Source of the DNA: Pseudomonadota bacterium
GTDB lineage: Bacteria > Pseudomonadota > Gammaproteobacteria > Acidiferrobacterales > Acidiferrobacteraceae
Reading direction: 5' to 3'
NCBI GenBank assembly: GCA_021795255.1
Contig: JAJYPQ010000230.1
Location: forward strand, 1 to 6,586
DNA length: 6,586 nt
Shown here piece by piece: positions 1 through 5,008 of the stretch. The notes under the pieces are model-generated. The model worked only from the letters and a program-made list of their open reading frames with translations, was not told where the DNA came from and did not search any database. The number at the start of each line of letters is the position of its first letter. The stretch's first letter is position 1. A program made the translations under genes and the position numbers.

Positions 1-115
1 CCGGAATCATGCGTAAGGTCAAAATCATAAAAAATACGAGCAAGAAGAACATGACATCGATCATGGGTATGAGCTCGATTCGCCCCTTACGTGTCTCGAA
101 ATAACGCATCTTCAT
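1..115 (-). CDS. exbD: ExbD biopolymer transport protein, N-terminal part (cut by window edge)
   Basis: Only the first 38 codons are in the window. The peptide opens MKMRYFETRKGRIELIP, followed by the membrane segment MIDVMFFLLVFFMILTLRM. This is the ExbD/TolR pattern: a short basic cytoplasmic tail, then one transmembrane helix containing the essential Asp (here D20 in PMIDVMF), which carries protons in the ExbB-ExbD motor. The periplasmic domain that would contact TonB lies outside the window. The ATG at 115 was chosen because it follows the exbB stop by only three bases, so the genes are co-transcribed and probably translationally coupled. A second ATG two codons later (109) is possible. 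The family call follows from the helix motif and from the position directly behind exbB; TolR is the alternative, but the neighbouring receptor favours ExbD. Confidence 0.92.
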   Translation of the reverse strand, partial: MKMRYFETRKGRIELIPMIDVMFFLLVFFMILTLRMIP

Positions 116-118
116 CGC

Positions 119-805
119 TTAATCCAGAAGAGCGGCGGGCATCGGACGGCCCTTAGCGGGCGCATCGGCTTTTGAGGCCGATACGACGGGTGCGCCGTCG
201 AGGCGGTTTAAGAGCATCACCTTCACGATATCCAATTGATGGAGCACGCCGCGAACCTTGTTATTAAGGGCATTGAAGGCCAAAAGCCCGGTCATGGCCA
301 CAAACAAACCGGAGGCGGTGGCCACCAGGGCATCGGCAATACCACCCGTGACGGCAGTGGCTTTGTGGCCCGGGACCGATAAGACCGAAAACGCATGGAA
401 CATGCCGATGATCGTACCAAAGAGGCCCAAGAGCGGCGCCAGGGTGACGATGGTGTCCAGCAGCCACAAGCGCTTATCGAGGGTCGGGGCCAATCTGAGA
501 GTCGCCTCATCGAGGCGATTGGCAAGCTGTTCGCCGCTTGTGATCCCGATATGGGCTATGGCGACATCGAGCAAGACCGCTTCCGGCAGCTCGGGGTGCG
601 AGGCCGCCAGAGCCTTAAGCTGCGCGCGCGAGGCCTCTTGGCACGCACCGAGTCGCTCCACAAGACCATTGCCCTGCAAAAGCGTCCGCCGTAGATACCA
701 GAACCGGTCGATGATAACCGCAAGCGCGACCGTCATGGTCGCAATCATGAGGTACAAGACGCCGTCCGAGTAGTTGGCGAGATGAATCAGGTAATGGATC
801 GTCAT
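119..805 (-). CDS. exbB: ExbB biopolymer transport protein (MotA/TolQ/ExbB family)
   Basis: A 228-aa inner-membrane protein and the scaffold of the proton-driven ExbB-ExbD motor that energises TonB. Three hydrophobic segments are visible at about residues 16-38, 113-139 and 155-181. The last two carry the family core: TLAPLLGLFGTIIGMFHAF, then GGIADALVATASGLFVAMTG, whose small residues and threonines line the ExbD helix path. The long cytoplasmic loop (about 40-112) is typical, as is the short charged C-terminal tail. An upstream in-frame ATG at 847 would add 14 residues, but the ATG at 805 is preceded at five bases by a near-perfect ribosome site (AGGAGGG), and the extra residues would run through the proposed operator. 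exbD follows three bases after the stop. The gene is transcribed divergently from the TonB-dependent receptor, so the unit is probably a dedicated motor for it; tonB is not in the window. Confidence 0.94.
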   Translation of the reverse strand: MTIHYLIHLANYSDGVLYLMIATMTVALAVIIDRFWYLRRTLLQGNGLVERLGACQEASRAQLKALAASHPELPEAVLLDVAIAHIGITSGEQLANRLDEATLRLAPTLDKRLWLLDTIVTLAPLLGLFGTIIGMFHAFSVLSVPGHKATAVTGGIADALVATASGLFVAMTGLLAFNALNNKVRGVLHQLDIVKVMLLNRLDGAPVVSASKADAPAKGRPMPAALLD

Positions 806-810
806 GGCTG

Positions 811-817
811 CCCTCCT
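811..817 (-). promoter_or_regulatory. Shine-Dalgarno site of exbB
   Basis: AGGAGGG on the minus strand, five bases before the ATG at 805. It decides the exbB start against the longer reading frame that opens at 847. Confidence 0.85.
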
Positions 818-841
818 AATTGAGTCGACAGGATGGGCGTC

Positions 842-885
842 GCCCATGACATGCTAATGACACGATAGTGACGATTATGTGACAG
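842..885 (-). promoter_or_regulatory. Tandem Pho-box-like operator (four 11-bp-phased half-sites) upstream of exbB
   Basis: Read on the minus strand, the heptamers CTGTCAC, TCGTCAC, GTGTCAT and ATGTCAT follow one another at exactly 11-bp intervals (starting at 885, 874, 863 and 852). They are separated by the 4-bp spacers ATAA, TATC and TAGC. The known PhoB half-site is CTGTCAT with a 4-bp AT-rich spacer, and these units match it at 5-6 of 7 positions with GTCA kept in all four. Orientation is toward exbB. A -10 element at the canonical 10-bp distance is poor (CATCCT, about 835-830), so the exact exbB promoter is unclear. Another OmpR/PhoB-family regulator with similar repeats is the alternative. 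Confidence 0.7.
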
Positions 886-891
886 GTTGGC

Positions 892-916
892 TTGGGGGGC
901 GTCCCGGCCCCCCCAA
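892..916. repeat. GC-rich perfect hairpin in the divergent intergenic region
   Basis: TTGGGGGG pairs with CCCCCCAA across a 9-base spacer, giving an 8-bp stem. No T-tract follows on either strand, so it is not an ordinary intrinsic terminator. It lies between the two proposed PhoB operators and could insulate the two divergent promoters. Its role is unknown. Confidence 0.55.
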
Positions 917-1010
917 ACCCCGCTCACGTCTTATAAGCACGCGCTTTCGATTCGGCATTCGGCGGCGTCCGGCTTTGCGGGCCCACGCCCACTCGCTGAG
1001 CGAGGCCTTG

Positions 1011-1056
1011 TGAGATTGTTGTCATACCTACGTCATGCCCCCTTTATACAATCTCA
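1011..1056. repeat. Perfect 9-bp inverted repeat around the receptor promoter
   Basis: TGAGATTGT (1011-1019) and ACAATCTCA (1048-1056) are exact reverse complements, 28 bases apart. They enclose the proposed Pho box and overlap the -10 region. The repeat could be a second operator or could form a cruciform or loop over the promoter. Chance cannot be excluded for a single 9-bp pair. Confidence 0.5.
1019..1052 (+). promoter_or_regulatory. Pho-box-type promoter of the TonB-dependent receptor
   Basis: TTGTCAT (1019-1025), a 4-bp spacer ACCT, and ACGTCAT (1030-1036) form an 18-bp direct repeat that resembles the PhoB consensus (6/7 and 5/7 matches to CTGTCAT). A degenerate third unit, TTGTGAG, lies another 11 bp upstream at 1008. 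Exactly 10 bp after the box comes TACAAT (1047-1052), a 5/6 match to the -10 hexamer. No good -35 sits at normal spacing, as expected for PhoB-activated promoters, where the box replaces the -35; E. coli phoA has the same 10-bp distance. Transcription would start near 1059, leaving a leader of about 45 nt before the GTG at 1103. Confidence 0.68.
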
Positions 1057-1086
1057 GGCGCTTTTTACACCTGACACGATATTCAT

Positions 1087-1095
1087 AAAAGGGGG
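1087..1095 (+). promoter_or_regulatory. Ribosome binding site of the receptor
   Basis: AAAAGGGGG ends seven bases before GTG at 1103. It supports that start over the upstream TTG at 887 of the open frame. Confidence 0.6.
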
Positions 1096-1102
1096 TATTC
1101 TC

Positions 1103-3562
1103 GTGCGCCAGACCAATAACCGATCATTGACGCCCCGCAAAGCCGCGCCGTTACGGCCTACACACATAGCCATCGGCGTCGCGCTTGCATGTGCTCCGGC
1201 GGTCCACGCTCAGACGCTTCATAAGCACAAAAGCAAGAGCTCGAACGCGACCACAATCAATATCGGAGCGGTGTCTGCATCCTCCACGCCGCTCGATACA
1301 TTGACTCACCTGCCCACACGCAAGCAAGTGTTTAAATCGACACAATCGGTGAAACTGATTGGAAAAAGAGAAATGGCCGTGGCCGGGCCCGCTGGCGGCT
1401 CCGCGCAGGCGCTGGCCGTCGCCCCAGGCGTGAATGTCGCGAGCGATGGTTCCACCGGGGCGCCACGATCAGCAATCAGCATCAACGGCATGAAGACCGG
1501 TTGGGGCAATATTGCCGGTAACGCCAATGACGGCACAGTGATGGTGACCTTCGACGGGGTCCCCATGGTCGACCCCGCCTACGAAGTCTGGCAATCATCC
1601 GAGGTGCCGCAGATGTCCCTCATTCGCGGAATCTCTGTAACTTACGGCCCGGGCTATGCCGTCAACCGTTGGTACGACAATATCGGGGGCGCGATCAACT
1701 TCGTTCCGCTGCAACCGGCGAAGAAGGCCAGCGCTACCATCGGGACCTTTGCAGGAAGCTTTGGAACATACGGCGAAAACTTCAATATTCAAACCGGCGA
1801 CATGGGCAACGGCTGGTCTGCGGTTCTCGCCGGCGGAGTCACAAAGGCCAATAGCAACTACCTTCACGGATACGGTTTCAATAACCCCTCAAAGAATCAC
1901 GCCTATTACGCCAAAGTCATAAAGGCGTTTCACGGCGGCCACATAAGTTTTGGTGCTTATGATGCCCGATCAGAATCCTATAGGCCCTTACCCATTCCCA
2001 CCACCCCCAATCCTCTCGTCACGGTAAACGGCGTCAATCCCAATACCGGCGCCGTGAACCCGGGTCCCGAATATAGCCAGCAGACGACCGGGTTTTACAC
2101 AACCCTCCCGTATTCCGAATACTGGAAGCAGAGCATTGTTTCCACCCACATTCTTTATTCACGCTTCGTCAATCGGCTGTCTCGTCATGTCACGGTTCAC
2201 AATTTGTTGTGGTACCGCTACGGGCATCGGGAACACCTCCATTATGACAATTTCGGCTACAACGCCAACGTTCTGGACCAGTATTACAACACGGCTAGCT
2301 CGACATACGGCGACAAAATGGACTTTGATATTAGCCTACCGTTCAATAACGTGTCGGTCGGCGGGTACTGGCTCAATAGCAAGTATTCGTCGTTACTCGA
2401 GTTCTACAATCCGTCCCTACCGGCTCAGTATGCCTACGGTCCTAACGCCGGAAGCAACGCCACGGTCAACGGCCAGTCTGTCAATTACAGCTTGGCGCTG
2501 CCCAGTCATTACCATGACTCTTACCTTTACATGACGGATTTGGCGGCCTTTATTCAGGACGACATCCAGCCGATACGGTCGCTCCGCGTTACTCCCGGTA
2601 TTCGTGTCATCAGTTTCCAGACGAATTTCGTGAATAATGCGCAAACCATGTTTCCCACCAACGTCAACGACCAAATCGGCACGAATGGCGACGGCACGGG
2701 AGGCAACAACCAACCGAACTCATCGACCACTTTTAGCGAGGTCGAGCCTTCGCTCGGCGTGAGCTGGCAAGCATCCAAACAGATCGCCCTGTATGCCAAC
2801 TACGCGACCGCCTACAAGGCGCCGGCCGGGGCCACGGGGACCTACGCTCACCTTCTGGCCTCATCCTTACAACCACAGAAGTCGACACAGTATCAGGTGG
2901 GATTAAAGGGCCTCATTCGCAATAATGGCATTCTGCGCCATTCCGCGTTTGGTATAAATTACTACGACCTGAACGACACGAACGAGATTATTCCAATTCC
3001 CGTCGTGAGCCATCTTTATAGTCTTTTCGCCTCGGGCTCCTCGAAATTCAACGGCGTCAATATGTACTTTGAAGACGCTCCGATTTATACCTTACACGTG
3101 TTCTCCAACATCAGTTTCGAGAAGGCGACCTACACGAGCTATACGACGCCGAGCGGCGGCTCCTATTCCGGTCTGCCCATCTCTAATGTTCCAGCCGAAA
3201 CCGTCAATCTTGGCGCCTACTATAAGATGTATGACGCCGGTGTTCTGTATGCGCCGCGCATATGGTGGCAGTACACGGGCACGCAGAATATATACGACAA
3301 CAATACGAATGCGCCTACAACGCAAAAGCTACCGGCGTTTGGGATTTGGAACGCGTCCTTACGAATGACCGTCTCGCATCGGGACATTTTGGCCGGCTTA
3401 CATCGCGTATCTTTGAACGTCGGTGTCTATAATGTACTCAACAAACATTACAACGCCTACCAATATATAAGCAGCGGTGGATACTATGGCGTAGCGGGTC
3501 AAATGCTGGGTGAGCCTGGTGCCCCACGCTCCATCTACGTGTCTCTGAGCGCGAAGTTTTAA
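1103..3562 (+). CDS. TonB-dependent outer-membrane receptor
   Basis: An 819-aa precursor of a 22-strand beta-barrel transporter that imports a scarce solute using energy from TonB-ExbB-ExbD. The GTG start is preferred because a purine-rich ribosome site precedes it. The protein then opens with a proper signal peptide: basic residues 2-18, hydrophobic HIAIGVALACAP, and an AVHA cleavage site before Q37. The longer open frame back to TTG 887 would bury this signal behind 72 residues. A His/Lys-rich linker (37-47) and a possible TonB box (about 50-58, TTINIGAV) lead into the plug, about 75-203. Plug hallmarks are SISING-like AISINGM, VTFDGVPMVDP, VPQMSLIRGISVTYGPG and NIGGAINFVP. The remainder is aromatic-rich amphipathic barrel, ending in SIYVSLSAKF with the terminal Phe used in outer-membrane insertion. 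The substrate cannot be read from sequence. Divergence from exbBD and the PhoB-like promoter suggest a phosphorus source rather than the usual iron chelate (inference). Confidence 0.92.
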   Translation: MRQTNNRSLTPRKAAPLRPTHIAIGVALACAPAVHAQTLHKHKSKSSNATTINIGAVSASSTPLDTLTHLPTRKQVFKSTQSVKLIGKREMAVAGPAGGSAQALAVAPGVNVASDGSTGAPRSAISINGMKTGWGNIAGNANDGTVMVTFDGVPMVDPAYEVWQSSEVPQMSLIRGISVTYGPGYAVNRWYDNIGGAINFVPLQPAKKASATIGTFAGSFGTYGENFNIQTGDMGNGWSAVLAGGVTKANSNYLHGYGFNNPSKNHAYYAKVIKAFHGGHISFGAYDARSESYRPLPIPTTPNPLVTVNGVNPNTGAVNPGPEYSQQTTGFYTTLPYSEYWKQSIVSTHILYSRFVNRLSRHVTVHNLLWYRYGHREHLHYDNFGYNANVLDQYYNTASSTYGDKMDFDISLPFNNVSVGGYWLNSKYSSLLEFYNPSLPAQYAYGPNAGSNATVNGQSVNYSLALPSHYHDSYLYMTDLAAFIQDDIQPIRSLRVTPGIRVISFQTNFVNNAQTMFPTNVNDQIGTNGDGTGGNNQPNSSTTFSEVEPSLGVSWQASKQIALYANYATAYKAPAGATGTYAHLLASSLQPQKSTQYQVGLKGLIRNNGILRHSAFGINYYDLNDTNEIIPIPVVSHLYSLFASGSSKFNGVNMYFEDAPIYTLHVFSNISFEKATYTSYTTPSGGSYSGLPISNVPAETVNLGAYYKMYDAGVLYAPRIWWQYTGTQNIYDNNTNAPTTQKLPAFGIWNASLRMTVSHRDILAGLHRVSLNVGVYNVLNKHYNAYQYISSGGYYGVAGQMLGEPGAPRSIYVSLSAKF

Positions 3563-3660
3563 CGATGGAGCGAAGAGGCGATCCTAGCGGAAGCGCCGGG
3601 TACGCCTTATCCAATATGAAATAAATGGATGCTCTGTCCAGACAGATTTTTGGGTGACGC

Positions 3661-3697
3661 GGAATGCCGCCTGTGTCCGTCAAGTGGCGGCCATTCC
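3661..3697 (+). terminator. Possible transcription terminator after the receptor gene
   Basis: GGAATGCCGCC and GGCGGCCATTCC pair as an 11-bp stem with one bulged base and a 14-base loop, about 100 bases after the receptor stop. Only CCTTTCT follows, so the T-tract is weak. The rest of 3563-3771 shows nothing recognisable. The hairpin could instead belong to the end of the adjacent insertion sequence. Confidence 0.4.
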
Positions 3698-3771
3698 TTT
3701 CTAAACACGACGACATAAATAATGCAGAATTATGATATCATTGCACCCCTCATTTCTACGGGACAGAGACG

Positions 3772-4255
3772 ATGCGGAAACTGCAGATTGAGGATGCATG
3801 AGGTCATGCGAATAGCGATTCAGCAAGAGATTGGGCGTAGCGAGGAATCGCATTACGATCATCGATTGCATGGATTGCTGCTGGTGGCTGCTGGTCAATC
3901 CTGCCGGGAAGTCGCGGAGCTGTTTGGCGAGAACGGTACGACCGTGCAGCGCTGGGTGCGCCGCTTCGAGCAGGGCGGTCTGGACGCCCTGCGGGAAGGC
4001 GAGCGATCGGGCCGACCGCGGACGCTGGAGGCGAAGGATTGGCGTCGGTTGCAGGGCGATCTGCGCAAGACCCCGCGGGACTTCGGCCTAGCCGCCACGC
4101 TTTGGGATGGCCCGGTCCTGGCGGAACATCTGCGTCGTCGGTACGGGGTCGATCTGGGCGTGCGGCAATGCCAGCGATTGTTCCGGCACATGGGCTTTCG
4201 GCTTCGCAAGCCACGTCCCCAGGTCGCCCAGTCCGATCCGCTGAAAGCCGCGGCA
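3772..4255 (+). pseudogene. IS630-family transposase, 5' half only (frameshifted and truncated)
   Basis: The family-like start MRKLQIEDA reads from ATG 3772, then hits TGA. The next base frame continues EVMRIAIQQEIGRSEESHYD, so one extra base near 3799 (gat gca t gag gtc) has broken the start. From there, residues resemble the N-terminal DNA-binding half of IS630 transposases: a helix-turn-helix (HGLLLVAAGQSCREVAELFG, TTVQRWVRRFEQGGLDALRE), a GRPRTL linker, and the second winged-helix segment ending GFRLRKPRPQVAQSDPLKAAA. Homology stops at about 4255, where a normal transposase of about 340 aa would enter its DDE catalytic domain; instead 13 unrelated codons lead to a stop at 4294. A shortened product from ATG 3794 or 3806 is possible but cannot transpose. 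No terminal inverted repeat could be assigned. Confidence 0.82.
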
Positions 4256-4274
4256 GGTAAAAAAACTTGGCTCC

Positions 4275-4350
4275 TCAGTAAAATTCGTGGGTGAGCTTTG
4301 GCTCCGGAAGCTTGCCGAGTGCATGATATAAAGCCATTTCCAGCAGCTTG
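4275..4350 (-). other. Unidentified C-terminal gene fragment between the two pseudogenes
   Basis: On the minus strand the frame KLLEMALYHALGKLPEPKL, then THEFY and TGA (4277-4275), reads as plausible coding sequence. It uses a different frame from the integrase remnant it abuts and is not part of the transposase. It may be the tail of a third gene trapped when the flanking genes were joined by deletion. I do not recognise the family. It could also be chance. Confidence 0.3.
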
Positions 4351-4693
4351 GCGTTCTTGGATAAAGCCCGCTATGTCCTTGCCACGAATCGCCGCTAACG
4401 TCTTGCGGGCGAAGGGTCGCTGTTGAAAACGCCGACATCTGAGAATGTCATGGTGAGCATCTTTCTTCTTGGGTGCTACCTCACACGCATAGCGCTCGAG
4501 AGCCTCCGTCAAGGTCGTGGCCTCTGCCTCGGCCCGCGAGACAAAGACACCCCGATCCATCTCCGATTCAATCTGCTTGGCCCAGGCCTCAAGCCTTGGC
4601 TTTGGTATTAAAGGTTTTGCACTGGAGGGGTTGTCCGCGCTTGCGGACGCGCGCCTCCCACTGGAGGTCTCCACGCTTTCTTATAGATGCCAT
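4339..4693 (-). pseudogene. Tyrosine integrase remnant, N-terminal third (frameshifted)
   Basis: From ATG 4693 the minus strand reads MASIRKRGDLQWEARVRKRG, QPLQCKTFNTKAKA, then needs one base removed (an extra A at 4591 or 4592 on the plus strand) to continue EAWAKQIESEMDRGVFVSRA, EAEATTLTEALERY, the AP-KKK linker, and LAAIRGKDIAGFIQERQAAG. This is the start of a site-specific integrase: an N-terminal arm/AP2-like DNA-binding segment, then the beginning of the SAM-like core-binding domain. It stops at about 4339, before the catalytic domain with its R-H-R-Y residues, which is absent. The gene points away from the tRNA attachment site, and its start lies about 100 bases from it, as expected for an integrase of an older element at the same site. 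Function is lost. Confidence 0.8.
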
Positions 4694-4706
4694 TTTTATT
4701 CCCGAT

Positions 4707-4725
4707 TTTTAGCCGTCAGCTAAAA
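4707..4725. repeat. Small AT-rich hairpin
   Basis: TTTTAGC and GCTAAAA form a perfect 7-bp stem with a 5-base loop, just upstream of the dead integrase start. It could be an old operator or a weak bidirectional terminator beside the element junction. Confidence 0.4.
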
Positions 4726-4795
4726 CCTAGTGGAGAAAAAATGGAGCAAATAATCAATCCCGCTCAGGGGATAATTCGTAAGTCTTTGTTTTATA

Positions 4796-4844
4796 TGGTG
4801 GGCCCGGAAGGACTTGAACCTTCGACCAGAGGATTATGACTCCT
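4796..4844 (-). other. 3' fragment of a tRNA-Ile2(CAU)-like gene: integrase attachment site
   Basis: On the minus strand the fragment contains the anticodon loop TCATAA, anticodon 3' stem TCCTC, variable loop TGGTC, a perfect T arm (GAAGG-TTCAAGT-CCTTC), acceptor 3' strand CGGGCCC, A73 and encoded CCA. The D arm and 5' acceptor strand are missing: upstream sequence is unrelated, position 27 mismatches 43, and position 32 is an unusual G. The break therefore lies in the anticodon stem-loop, a usual crossover point for tRNA-targeting integrases. GGTCNNNGGTTCAAGTCC favours Ile2(CAU) over elongator Met. By geometry the element lies to the right, and the intact tRNA should be at its other end. Confidence 0.85.
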
Positions 4845-4866
4845 GATTTATAGGGCCACGGTTCGT

Positions 4867-4990
4867 CTTACTTTAAGTGTGTGTCGTTTGAAACTGCTTT
4901 AATTCCCTTTATATAAAGCCTATAATCTATCCCACGTTGTTTGAGCCCACTTTAAGCCGCAGTCTTACATAGTGCTTACGCGCTACTTAC
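4867..4990 (+). repeat. Phased short repeats upstream of the integrase (possible arm-type or excisionase sites)
   Basis: CTTAC occurs at 4964, 4975 and 4986, exactly 11 bp apart, and once more at 4867. ACTTTAAG occurs at 4870-4877 and 4949-4956. All lie between the attachment site and the integrase start, where arm-type integrase sites and directionality-factor sites normally occur. Function is inferred from position only. Confidence 0.45.
4888..4926 (+). promoter_or_regulatory. Candidate sigma-70 promoter(s) for the integrase
   Basis: TTGAAA (4888-4893) with a 16-bp spacer to TATATA (4910), or 18 bp to TATAAA (4912). Alternatively, a perfect TATAAT (4921-4926) stands 17 bp after a weak TTTAAT (4898). 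The stretch 4694-5008 has no gene and is markedly AT-rich; it holds the hairpin, the attachment site, this promoter region and the phased repeats. Confidence 0.5.
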
Positions 4991-5008
4991 ACGGGTAAAG
5001 GCGGAAAT

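Noticed and set aside
258..773. 171-aa plus-strand open frame inside exbB
   Set aside because: It is an antisense shadow of a clear three-helix ExbB and shows no protein-like motif.
806..847. exbB start at ATG 847
   Set aside because: It has no ribosome site and overlaps the operator. ATG 805 has AGGAGGG at the proper distance.
887..1102. Longer receptor start at TTG 887
   Set aside because: It would place 72 residues, the GC hairpin and the Pho-box promoter ahead of a clear signal peptide. GTG 1103 has a better ribosome site.
806..1102. Fur box controlling exbB and the receptor
   Set aside because: No GATAATGATAATCATTATC-like palindrome is visible. The repeats present are direct, 11-bp phased and GTCA-centred.
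4266..4305. Short direct repeat TTGGCTCC (4267-4274 and 4298-4305) as an insertion-sequence end or target duplication
   Set aside because: It is only eight bases, and IS630 elements duplicate TA. It is most likely chance within the decayed junction.
3895..4674. 259-aa minus-strand open frame
   Set aside because: It is a chimera: its first part is the frameshifted integrase remnant and its tail is antisense to the transposase fragment. It also lacks the real integrase start at 4693.
4741..4839. 33-aa frame ending VGPEGLEPSTRGL
   Set aside because: Its C-terminal half is the tRNA 3' end read in antisense, a well-known source of spurious small genes at attachment sites.
4796..4870. A complete tRNA gene
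   Set aside because: No D arm or 5' acceptor strand complementary to CGGGCCC can be found upstream of the anticodon. Only the 3' half is present.
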